The position numbers and the translations under genes were made by a program. From Aralia elata (lineage: Eukaryota > Streptophyta > Magnoliopsida > Apiales > Araliaceae), in assembly GCA_034770075.1 (NCBI GenBank), contig JAVJAP010000218.1, forward strand, positions 62,001 to 126,000: a stretch of DNA of 64,000 nucleotides, given 5' to 3'. Below are positions 1-10,150 of this stretch, piece by piece; position 1 is the first letter of the stretch; each line of letters starts with the position of its first letter. The notes under the pieces are model-generated. The model did not search any database, was not told where the DNA came from, and saw nothing but the letters and a program-made list of their open reading frames with translations.

Positions 1-1119
1 CCTCAACTGAGGAGTGACGCACCAGCCTCCTCTTTTTGGGCTTGGGCTCAGCAGCTCTCGCTGACTCCGGGGTCGGGCCCGGTCCAGTTGCTCCCTCGGT
101 AGCTCCCTCGGGCAAGGTTAACACTTGGCTGCCCGAGGATTTCTTCTGGCGTGCCAGCCTTAGCTTTTCAGCACCTGACAGCTTTGTCCTCGGCACACCA
201 GCTGCCTCAAGAATAACCTCGTTATCAGCAGTCCTTCCGGAGTCAGCCACTGCACAAATGATACAATCAATCAGTATGTTATCAATTCGATAATAATTTG
301 CATTCGGGAAATTTAAATGGACTTACAGCCATGATCATGTAACCAGTCTTGGTCATTCAAAAGAAGTCGGTTCCACTTCACCGATGGTCGCTTGGAATAC
401 AAAACCTCGAACTCCTCCAACCTTCTTCGGGTAATCCGATTCGGGTTTAATTGGTCTCTGTTCGGGTTAGACCAAGGTCCTACCAACTCAGTGTCCGGCC
501 CCTTGATGAGGAACCAATCCCCATGCCATCCCTTGTTACTGGATGGGGTATCCATTAGGGTATCTCTACCCGGATTCTTGATTATTTGATAAAAACCCTT
601 CTCCTTACAGGCGGAGAGGGAAAAGAATTGAAAGAAGAAGTCAAGCTTCGGGGTTATGCTCTCGGACGAGCAGAAAGCTATGAAACTATTTAAGTGAATG
701 AAAGAATTTGGGGATAATTGATTCAAACTAAGTCCTACTGTATGAAGAAGTTCTACGACGAAAGGGCGGAGTGGAAAACGCACCCCGAAGAGAAGCAACT
801 GGCGGTGAATCGGAATCCACCCCCCTTCGGGTTGCCAGTATACCTTTTCTTCACCCTCGGGTCTCCTAATTTCATACGATTCTGGAATATAGAATTCCGT
901 CATCAACAGGTCAAAAAAGGGATTCTTGATAGAAGAAGGAATGTTGGCTACTCTGTACTCTAAAGAAAGATACTTAGTCCTATTGTACTCTTCTATATCT
1001 CTCATGCGTTCTATTATTACCGGTTTCCATGGCTGACCTTCTGGAATTCCGGCCCTAGCAATAGTAATCTCATCTTCAACATGGGAAGATGAAGCCTGAT
1101 TCCCATCACCCCCAGCCAT
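1..1119 (-). CDS. Antisense additional ORF of the retroelement (putative gypsy-type transposase domain), partial
   Basis: Two exons on the minus strand: exon 1 1119-327, exon 2 249-1, running off the window. The 77-bp intron 326-250 has donor GTAAGT and acceptor TTTGTGCAG, and splicing joins the frames (DHG|LADSG). The start is the ATG at 1119; the codon before it is TTG. The product begins MAGGDGNQASSS and contains a central globular region with motifs such as GGWIPIHRQLLLFG and FGVRFPLRPFVVELL. This resembles the plant domain annotated as putative gypsy-type transposase, seen in retroelement-derived proteins. The tail encoded by exon 2 is charged and low in complexity (KPKKRR). Despite the family name no catalytic function is established. 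No frameshift or stop is visible, so the ORF may still be expressed. Confidence 0.7.
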
Positions 1120-1816
1120 CAAGAAGAGAAAAGAAAGAAAGTGATTAACTTACTTGAAGACGTTCGAGGAAGGGGATGGACGATCGATCCTAAAGCAGAA
1201 AAGCAAGAAGACGAGGTCTCTGGAAAGTTACTTTTCTCTCTCTGTGAAAACGAATGCGCTGGTAAGAAATGACGGCTAGGTTAACTTTCTCTATAAAAGT
1301 GGGTATCCAACGGCCGAAATTGATCCTATCCGACGGACGAGGTCAGAGGCGGGAGAAGTTATTGCTGATGAGCTATAGTGCCAAACAGCTGTAACACTTC
1401 GAATTTCAAAAAATGACTGTTAGGCTGCTTGCACTGGGCTATGACTGTTGGGCTTCGAAATACAAAGATTGGGCCCAAATAACATTTGTGAGCGGGGCTT
1501 ACCCATCAGAGAAGCCCAATGTCGTGACCAGATTCTCCGTCCTCGGGACAACATTTCTAGGGATCCCAAAGAACTCCCCCCCTCGGTTCTTATGCTGTCG
1601 AGCACCCGAGGGGCATTATCCTTGGTTTGACGCCCTCGAGAGTCCCTATCTTCAGGCTAGCACTTGAAGACACTTGGAGGAGAGATATCCTCGGTCTGAC
1701 ACCTTCGGGTTCCCGAGAGCATTTATCCTATTTCCTTGTTATAAATTTCCGGATGATCAAATCCTCTGACTCACCTCCCCCAGTACATATCATATACTAA
1801 GGGAGTAGGGGGGCAA

Positions 1817-2216
1817 TGTTCGGATATAAATCCTAACAGGCTGGATTGGGCTTCTTATGTTGGGCTCGGCCCAAAGGCCAATCACACCTAGCGGATTATA
1901 TGAGGACTCTCCAGTCCGAAAAGGCTTGAGCCAGTATTCTAAGCCCTTGTGGTTCCTTATTGGATTATACTTCTATCGGATCAAGGTAGTTTAATCCGGG
2001 TCTAATAAGGATTCTGGGCAGCACACTCCTAATAGGAGTAGAAAGTAGCCAAGTGAATCCTTATAAATATCCAAGTAACAATGAGTACAAGGTACAACAC
2101 TTTTTTCCTACTAAATATTTGACCTCCATTGTTAGCGTACCTTGAGCTTGTTACTTACTCTTACACCCGAGGAGTCTCCACACGGCCCAAGCCGTTGGGA
2201 CTTTTGTGCAGGTACA
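1817..2216 (+). repeat. 3' LTR with adjoining polypurine tract
   Basis: The LTR starts TGTTCGG at 1817, directly after the purine tract AGTAGGGGGGCAA. A promoter-like TATAAAT lies near 2061 and pyrimidine-rich sequence follows. The right end is placed at about 2210-2216 (GTGCA or GGTACA), where the character changes to AT-rich DNA. The exact end and target duplication cannot be fixed without the partner LTR. Confidence 0.6.
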
Positions 2217-3094
2217 CGCGCGGAGAGTGGATTGGACGCGCGGACAAAATCAAGCGTTAACACATGTTTTACTTGATTTGATGGATGCCTACAAAGTAGG
2301 TTTGATGACAAAAAAGATTGAATTTAAGCTTCAAATGGAAAGAACAAATTCGAGACTTCTTTCCAAAATTGGAATGTGTTTGAGTCAAGTGTAGAGAGAA
2401 AAATTCTCTTTTTATAATTCGAGAGAGAAGGAAATGCTTTTTACTCTTGAAAAAAATATCAAATGCATGGATGGATGAGATTTAAACTTGGAGAACAAGA
2501 GGAAGCTGAGAGTATGGCCAGGATCAAAAATGAGATTCATTGTCTCATCTACTATCCCATCTTAAGTTTTTGGTCATCATTATTTATTTAAATTTCTTTT
2601 TTTTCTTTTTTTTCTTCTTATTTGATCATCTCAAGACCGATCTTTCAACCGCCACCTATCTGCTTGTACGAGAGTTTATTTTTCTCTTGATCAATTAGGC
2701 TGATCATTTCTTTCTCATTATGAGAAAGTTCCTAATTTCTCTTCTATTTTAGAATTTGTTTCCCCCATATTATATGGGACTGTTTTTTTCAGTGTTCTGT
2801 ACAGACTTGAATGCAAGATTATTATCGGCAGTATATATGTTATCATAATTCTCATATTGAAGAATTGATCAAATCAACAATTTCTATTAATACAAATTGG
2901 GATATTTGTATTTCAGAAATTAATATGAAACTTACTAGCTTTTAGCTATGATTAACCTATCATCTTGATTGATTTGTTAAGTGTTATGATGTGATTATTC
3001 ACTTGTAAGAGATTTAATATATTTTGATGTTATTTGGGTTGTTCCAAAAAAAATACAAAAACAGAACCCAAAAAAAAGATTATTATTATTATAA
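2217..3094. other. AT-rich intergenic DNA, no feature seen
   Basis: No ORF with coding character, no splice-consistent exons and no clear repeat ends. Short T-rich tracts near 2600 and a TTA-repeat run (3080-3094) adjoin the next element. Confidence 0.6.
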
Positions 3095-3731
3095 GGGTTA
3101 ATTTCATATGACCACCTGGGGTTTAACGTCTTTCCCACTTGACCACCTGCAGTCTAGAAACCTACATTTAAACGCCTGAGTTTTTGAGTTGAAGTGAAAA
3201 AATGACTTTTTCCATCCAACTTAACTGTGTGTGCATGAGACTCACCTAAAGAGCGTGAAGTATGACTGTAACGGTCAAATAAGGCTAAAATTTATCCAAA
3301 ATGCCCCCACTATCATACTTGGCTATAAAACTCACATTTCCTTACATTTATTCACCATTTTCAAATCTTTTCTACCATTTATAATATTTGTAGTTTCTCT
3401 CTAGCTTTGATTGATATTAATCTCAAAAGTCTAAATCAATTTGAAATTAATTAAACCTGATTATAGCTATTAAAAAAGAAAACACATAAAATTATCAAAT
3501 TAGCTTCTAAGGCACGTTTCTTGTAATAATGGTTTCATTTCAGTCCATTAAAAACATAAAATTATACACACATAAATTCATTTCACACGGTACACCACAG
3601 AATCTCACAACAACAAAAATACTATAATGGTTTCCTGTAATAATGGACTGAAATACAAAAATACAATTATTACAACAACAATGGTTTCATGTAATACAAA
3701 AATACAACAACAACTCAATACAATAGATTTA

Positions 3732-4766
3732 GGGAGCTGATAAATCCACACGGGTTTTTTATATTTCCACACGGTGGTTTCACATATTTGTTAACTTTAT
3801 TTTTTATGTCCAATTTGCCCCTTGAAACAATTCTCTGTTTCTCTCTCTCCCTCTCCCTTCCCTGCATAACTCGGTCTAAAAATTTCTTCAATCAAACAAC
3901 TCAATCCAAATCCAAAACAAGCAAACCAAAACTCAATCCAAATCCAAAACAAACAAACCAAAATCATATTTAAACCCAAATCTGGTTGTTCAAAAAAAAA
4001 ACTGATCTGCATATTAATCAAAATCAAAATCATATTCTCCCTGACAATTTTCTCACGCCAAAATTCATACTTGTAGAGAGAGAAATAAAAAAAGGACCAA
4101 AATTTGCAGGCCCAAAGCTTAAACTTGTAGAGAAGGAAAGAAGAGAGAGAGAGAATACTCTGAATTGATTTGTTTGCTTGCTATGCACAGCTGGGTTTAA
4201 GAAAATAGGAGGAATCAAAGGAGGAGAGGCGGAGAGCTGGGTTTAAGAAAATAGGAGGAATCAAAGGAGGAGAGGCGGAGACCCACCATGACTCTCTCTC
4301 TAGGTTTTTCACTCTCCCTTCTCTCTACCTTTTTTCCTAGTTGATTACACCCTCCTTTTCACCTTTCTTCCTTTCCCTTCTCCGATTCTGCAACTGAATG
4401 ACTATGATTGCGAAAATGAGGTGAGGGCAACTGAGGATTTTTTCTTGAACAACCAGATTTAGATTTAGTCTTTTAGATATGGTTTTGATTTGTTTGTTTT
4501 GGATTTGGATGGATTTGTTTGATGGAAGGAATTTGGATTGATTGAACAACCGAATTTTAATTTAGATATGATTTTGATTTGTTAATTTTGGATTTGGATT
4601 GATTGAACTAGGTTGTCGAGGGGAAGAGAGAGGAAGAGAGGAAGGAGAGGACGAGAGAGAGGTAAGGGTTCAAGAAGGGTAAATTGGACATAAAAAATAA
4701 ATTTAACAAATTTGTGGGGACCATAGTGTGGAAATATAAAAAAAGCGTGTGGAAATATCGCCTCCC
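3732..4766. mobile_element. Nested 1.03-kb TIR element with 8-bp target duplication
   Basis: Imperfect inverted repeats of about 95 bp: left starts GGGAGCTGATAAATCCACAC, right (inverted) starts GGGAGGCGATATTTCCACAC, and both share TTTATTTTTTATGTCCAATTT-like sequence further in. A perfect 8-bp duplication TAGATTTA flanks it (3724-3731 and 4767-4774). An 8-bp duplication fits hAT or a MULE-type element. The interior has a short direct repeat (GAGCTGGGTTTAAGAAAATA at about 4190 and 4231) and no transposase. It sits inside the larger 3095-6657 element and so inserted later. Confidence 0.8.
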
Positions 4767-4984
4767 TAGATTTATCAACTAAACCATACAACTCAATTAT
4801 TATAATGCAGAATGCCTATTTAAAGCTCCTTGAATAGTCTCTATTGAATGCTACAAGGTATCCCTTTCCACTTCTTTTCTGGTGGTGTATGTTTTGCAGT
4901 TAATAAACTTGCAAGTCTTATATTGTCACCTTCTGTATCACTTCATCAATAAGAACTATTAACTATGCAACAGGGGATCAAATT

Positions 4985-5330
4985 TTACAGCAGATCACTC
5001 TGTTTAGCCATCAAAAGTTTACGCTCCTGGGAAGCATTATCCTTATTGTCCTCCTAAACGTCAGACCTGGTGCATGGAGCAAATGCATTATCGTAGAACT
5101 TTGACGGGATGCAAATATTGGATATAATGCTTGAGGTAGCTGTAAGGAGGAGAGATATGAACCCAAGCTGCATCAACTCTGTAGACAGAAAAATTAGAAT
5201 AACAAAAAAGAAATACAAACTTCAGAGAGTACACCTATTTTTAAATGGCTATTTCAGAAACTTATCAAGTACCTTCTTTCATTTTCTCTACAGCTGCAAG
5301 CAAAGGCTTTCGATTAGTTTTCCGTAACCA
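4985..5330 (-). pseudogene. Captured MLO gene fragment (two exons)
   Basis: Minus-strand exon 5330-5273 encodes WLRKTNRKPLLAAVEKMKE, with acceptor TTTCAG and donor GTACTT. The next exon starts at 5178 after acceptor CTACAG. Phases join exactly (G|AG = Glu) to give ELMQLGFISLLLTATSS, then NICIPSKFYDNAFAPCTRS. These are signature segments of MLO, the seven-transmembrane plant protein family known for powdery-mildew susceptibility: the first cytoplasmic loop and next membrane segment. A premature TAG lies at 5056-5054; the frame then stays open through KLLMAKQSDLL to a TAA at 4987-4985. The N-terminus and most membrane helices are absent. A possible upstream exon (about 5960-5877, ending SSAVDLSSSQ before GTCAGT) is not recognisable as MLO and may come from another source. 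Capture by the surrounding element is inferred. Confidence 0.85.
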
Positions 5331-7092
5331 CTGAAATGACAAAAAAAAAACATAAGATAATCAGCACAAGTATAAAACCCTTTGAACTGTATACCATTAT
5401 TATGGTAAAATGGTGGAAAGAAAAACAGCACGAGTAGAAGGTTGAAAAGTTGCTATAAGTTCTTAAGATAACCTCTTATCAAAAGTAGACAACTAAAAGA
5501 TTGGAAACAGCCTAAATTTATAGTTCATTCACAATAATGTACATGTTTCAATAAGATTGATGTTAGAAGCATATATATAATTTCACTAATGATTGAACTA
5601 CAATCAAAAAGGAATATAACTACGTTTATGAGCAGCTTCGAGGGTGAGTTTATTTTATAAAAATAACAAATAAACTAAGCAATGAAGAGAAATTACAAAG
5701 AAAAAGATCATTTAACCGGCACTAATTCCTCTTATCAAAGACAGCATAAATCAAAATATACCAACCACGATTCTCCTACTAATCCCCCTTTTTGGGTGCA
5801 ATAACTAATCCCTTATAACAGAAAATACAACATAATGGGGAAACCGAGGAATTAAATATAAAAATTACTCAAACTGACCTGAGATGAAGAGAGGTCAACC
5901 GCTGATGAGCTCTTCCATATCCACAATCCAACCTCACAGCCATAATTAACAGTCCCAGAACCCAACTTTTCACTTTTCAGCTCAATTCGATGTATAGGAA
6001 CCCATATTCGATTTCAGTATTTTTCCAGAGGGACAAATATTGCCAATTGGATACAAATTACCCATAACAATACTTACTACTTGAAATAAAAGAAGCAGAT
6101 TGTGATAGAACCGATGAAAATTGAAGAAATTGGACCGATTTTTGACAAATTAACGAACCTTAATGGAGTAATCAACTACCGATTTTATCTCATTTTTGTC
6201 AAATCCTACCCAGAAATTAAACCTTATTTTCTTCAATTTTCATCTTGGGTTCGAATGGAAAGCTCAAAAATACAACTAAAATGGTAAAAGTTTCAGCTTT
6301 ACCTTCGTAGAGAGAGATAACTCGCTGGAGGCCAGTCGATTTGGTACGAAATCGCTTGGAGAGGTTGTGAGAGAGAGAACTCAGAAGAGTGCTTGGAGAG
6401 GTAGTGAGAGAGAGAAGAGTCAGGCTAGAAGCAAAGAATTACGGGAGACAGAAATTGCAGAGGAAGGAAGAGATTTAAGAGAGAAAATTATACACGAAGG
6501 GTAAATAAGTCTTTAGTCAGTTCAATTGACGGAGTTAAGACGGAAAGCATTTATTCACTTTAACTCAAAAACTCAGACGTTTAAATGTAGGTTTCTAGAC
6601 TGCAGGTAGTCAAGTGGGAAATGCGTCATACCCCAGGTGGTCATCTGAAATTTACCCATAATGATAAAATAATTTACAAAAAATAACTTACAAAATGATT
6701 TGGTAAGGTTTAAGTAGTTGATTATTCACCATAGATGGGTGGACTATGATAATAACCAACTGCAATCATTGACATTATTTTTTATCCATTATTATTCTTT
6801 AGTAATTATTCTTTAGTCCCCAAAGCATTCTTGAAAAAAAAATCTATTTTTTTGAATTTTATTTTGACAAATGAGACTATTTTTGTAAAGATGAATGAGT
6901 AGTATACACTCCATTTGTCCTATAATAAATCTTTTAGGTATATTTTTCACAAAAGTAGAAAAAATATAAATAAGTTCCAATTATATTTATAATGAATCCC
7001 TGCTAAACATATTGAAATTCTCTCTTTTTTCTAAACGTAGTACATTCTGCATACGAAATTTAAAGTGCAGAATAAATTTTTATATTATAGTA

Positions 7093-7357
7093 CTCCCTTC
7101 GTCCCTTAATATAGGACGTTTTAGAGTTTTTCATTTGTCCCTAATTATTTGACGTTTACTATAATCTAGGAGAATTGGTCATAATTTTTCTAAAATTATC
7201 CCTCATGGGAAAATGTGTGTGAGAGAGTATGAGATAATTATGATAAGATAAGGTTAAGGGTATTATAGATAATTGATACTATAGTTAATGTTATACAATT
7301 ATTATCTTAATTCTTGTGCCCAAGTCTAAAACGTCTTATATTAAGGGACGGAGGAAG
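7093..7357. mobile_element. Stowaway-type MITE
   Basis: 265 bp with about 34-bp inverted ends: left CTCCCTTCGTCCCTTAATAT, right (inverted) CTTCCTCCGTCCCTTAATAT. TA dinucleotides at 7091-7092 and 7358-7359 are the target duplication. The interior is AT-rich with no coding. Ends and TA target are diagnostic of Tc1/mariner-derived Stowaway MITEs. Confidence 0.9.
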
Positions 7358-7823
7358 TAGTATTTTACATTTGAAGCGTATATTTTAGATATTTTTCTCT
7401 AGTCTTGTTATGTATGTCAATAAATTTATGTCGATAATTAATATCTGACGACGTATGTGCATACATGATATATATATAGAAGAGTAAATTACAAATAACC
7501 ACATGTGGTTTACTCAAAGTTACTTGTAATTAACCACATGTAATTTAGAAGTGAACTTTCAACCATATGTAGTTTTATAAACATAGCAAATTAACTCATT
7601 TTCGTTTAAATTAATAGAGAGTGTACTTCACTTGCCTAAAAGCAAGTGAGTTTAGCTTCAATGACTATATTCTTTTTTAAAAGGTTATTTTTGCCCCTGA
7701 ACAATCCTATATAAAGCTTTAATTAAATTATTTTGGTTCCTAATCCACTACCTAAAAAAATCACACGAAAATATTTTCAACTTTTTTCTCTCAAAGTACG
7801 TAAGTGCTATTTAATTTTATATA

Positions 7824-8163
7824 CTCCCCTCGTTCCAAAATATAAGAACATTATTGATTTTTCAAAGTCATATTAAGACATTTTTTAATTTAAAATTGAC
7901 ATTCATTTTTTTGATTCTAGCAAATGCAACGATGAAATATTTATACTATCTAACAAGTACTACTCATTGTAAAATTTATTTTTCAATAACTTTAAATAAA
8001 TCATCTCAATATATATATACACACACACACACACCAGTCGCATCCTATTAAACTAACATATAAATTATTTTTCTACATAATTTATATAAAGACGTAAATT
8101 ATATTTAAAATATTATTTTATCATTTGATTAATTTTCTTGTGCATAGTATAACGTTGAGGGAA
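7824..8163. mobile_element. Degenerate Stowaway-like MITE
   Basis: The left end TACTCCCCTCGTTCCAAAATAT is Stowaway-like. The right end (GTTGAGGGAATA) matches only over the outermost bases. AT-rich interior with a short AC repeat near 8022-8035. Probably an old, diverged copy. Confidence 0.35.
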
Positions 8164-8461
8164 TAATATTTTATTTTTTTTGTTAGTCAATTTTGGAAAT
8201 AAATTAAATTCTTTGGTCAATGTTTTGGTTGGTGGGTTGATGTAGGCACACCAACCTCATTTTATACATGTTTGTTTTTCTATACTGTGAATTTTGACTT
8301 TAATGTGTAATATACAGTCGCTATTAAAATTATAAATATTAACCCCAAAAATAATCTCACTTGTAAAATTTATAAACTTTAAGAATATATTTTTATTACA
8401 TATTTACTCTCTCTCTATATATATGTATATATATATATATGTATGTATGTATATACGGTCC

Positions 8462-8704
8462 GGTTCTCCAGCGAACCGCTAGGAACGGACCAAAAACGAA
8501 TCGGGCTTTAGCGATGGTTTTGTCCGTCGCTAAATTCATGCGTCACTTAACAGACCTATAGCGACAAACAGAATCGTCACTGGACCGTCGCTATAAGTCT
8601 GTTAAGTGACACATGGCTTTAGCAACGGACAAAACTCGGTTCGTTTTTGGTTCGCTAAAGCCCAATTCGTTTTTAGTTCGCTTTATAGCGGTTCGCTGGA
8701 GAGC

Positions 8705-8705
<1 letters not shown>
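8462..8705. mobile_element. Foldback / palindromic element of about 244 bp
   Basis: Nearly the whole unit is an inverted repeat. The left arm starts GGTTCTCCAGCGAACC and the right arm ends as its complement, GGTTCGCTGGAGAGCC. Inner matched blocks include AACGAATCGGGCTTTAGC, GTCACTTAACAGAC and TATAGCGAC, with a short centre near 8575-8590. It is far richer in CG dinucleotides than its surroundings. It is bounded by AT microsatellite on the left and CT/AT microsatellite on the right, so a target duplication is not readable. It would fold into a long hairpin if transcribed. Confidence 0.8.

Positions 8706-8781
<76 letters not shown>
8705..8781. repeat. Compound (CT)n(AT)n microsatellite
   Basis: About 11 CT units followed by about 27 AT units, directly abutting the foldback element. 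Confidence 0.95.
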
Positions 8782-8782
<1 letters not shown>

Positions 8783-9550
8783 GATTTAAACTTCATATGT
8801 TTTCATTCAACTTTTGTTTAAAAGATTATAAAACGTTAAAATTTGTACCTTGAGTCAAAATTGTGACTCTCAATTTTGCCTATATTCTTTTTTAAATTAT
8901 CCCTCAAATTTGTAAGTTTGATTTCCTAATATTTTTCAAGCCACGAAAGAGAGTTTGTACCTGTCTATGAAAACCCTAGATCAATTTCTTAGTTATTTAT
9001 ATCTGATTAGAGTCATCTTGGTGTGTGTATATATATAGAGAGGGGGGGTTAACAACGTACTTACACACCATTCATTAGCTTTTGTTAACATAGTTAGTAG
9101 TAGAGTGAGAGTATGTTGTGTTTATGAAACCACAAGGAATTGATAGTTCATTTTTAAACTGATTACAAGTAATTTTGAATAAACCACGTACGTTTATTTG
9201 CAATTTACCCTATATAGAAATTAAAAATGACGACACACTAATTTATTCTTTTTATTCTATATAACTACAGTTTCATGTATATTTGTCCATATATAAATTA
9301 TGGAAATTACTATTTCCACGAAGAAAAAGATAATATTTTCACAAGATCTCACTTATATGAGAGTGAGATTTATTTATTATTTACGCGAGGAGTGTCTTGT
9401 AAAAATATCAATTTTCCTTATGAAAATATCAATTTCCTATATGATTTCCCATTTTTATAAGACAAAATTTGTTACTTCATGAGTTATCTTTTTGTGGGAC
9501 GAAGGGCCATTTTTTAAGGAATGGAGGCCTGGAGGTGGAGGGAGTTGTTA

Positions 9551-9889
9551 GAGCAACTCCAGCAGCAACATCCTAGACTATATTTAGTCTAGGATTCATC
9601 CGGCAGCTCCAGCAACAAGACTATATTTAGTCCATGGACTATAATCAAGGATCACAAAGACTAAATCAAGGAATGGGATAGTCTATGGACTATAATTTTA
9701 ATATATTTAAATGAGAGAGTGAAAGGATGATTGGAGATTTTTTGAATTAATTGATTATTTTAATCTTTTTATATTATTATAGTCCACGGAATAGTCCATC
9801 TGCTGGAAGGAGCGAAGACTAAAGGACATTTGTTGATGTCATATGAACTAAATATAGTCCATGGGATAGAGAAGCTGCTGGAGATGCTC
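9551..9889. mobile_element. Tourist/PIF-Harbinger-type MITE
   Basis: 339 bp with inverted ends GAGCAACTCCAGCAGC and (right, inverted) GAGCATCTCCAGCAGC. Both ends are flanked by TTA (9548-9550 and 9890-9892), the 3-bp target typical of PIF/Harbinger. The interior has repeated TATATTTAGTC / GACTAAATATA blocks and no ORF. It lies about 260 bp upstream of the strictosidine synthase-like start codon, so it may overlap that promoter. Confidence 0.85.
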
Positions 9890-10150
9890 TTAGTTTGTTA
9901 CAGGTTCAGGTTAGGAGATATGTGAGTGTGAGCAGGAGGATATGTTTGTAAGTTTGTTACTTGTCCATAAAAGGAGGGTAGCTCAGTAAAATACTAATTT
10001 CATGTGCAAGTAAGAGGTAGGTAATACACGCGCGTTGAACTTCCCATATTCCTGCAAATTTTACGATGGAATCATAAATAAAAGCCCTCTGATCAGCTTC
10101 TTCATAATCATAAATATCATTTACATTTTCTCCACCGGAATTTGAGGAAC
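9890..10150 (+). promoter_or_regulatory. Presumed promoter and 5'UTR of the strictosidine synthase-like gene
   Basis: TATA-like sequences are CATAAAAGG near 9966 and CATAAATAAAAG near 10073. CT-rich leader sequence precedes the ATG. The transcription start cannot be fixed from sequence. Confidence 0.35.

Larger units (their letters stand above)
1..2216 (+). mobile_element. 3' part of a Tat-like Ty3/gypsy LTR retrotransposon
   Basis: The 3' end of an LTR retrotransposon in plus orientation; the rest lies left of the window. Seen: a purine-rich tract at about 1799-1816 running straight into a TGTTCGG terminus at 1817, a TATAAAT box inside the LTR near 2061, and an antisense two-exon ORF between the tract and the window start. 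Known: Tat-lineage elements carry an extra, often antisense, ORF between pol and the 3' LTR. The lineage call is inferred from that layout. The stretch 1120-1798 has no convincing ORF and is probably the untranslated part of the element. Integrity, age and 5' LTR cannot be judged here. Confidence 0.7.
3095..6657. mobile_element. 3.56-kb long-TIR DNA element carrying captured gene fragments (Pack-MULE-like)
   Basis: The left end (3095 onward, GGGTTAATTTCATATGACC) and the inverted right end (ending 6657, GGGTAAATTTCAGATGACC) match for about 130 bp, including the shared CTGCAGTCTAGAAACC. Such long TIRs with host-gene fragments inside are typical of Mutator-like Pack-MULEs. No transposase ORF is seen, so it is non-autonomous. 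A 9-bp target duplication is not convincing: left TTATTATAA, right ATAATGATA, with only a 4-bp ATAA match in AT-rich flanks. The superfamily call is therefore inference. The interior holds MLO exons on the minus strand (4985-5330), a CT-rich 5'UTR-like segment (6300-6480, read on minus) and a nested element (3732-4766). Confidence 0.7.
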
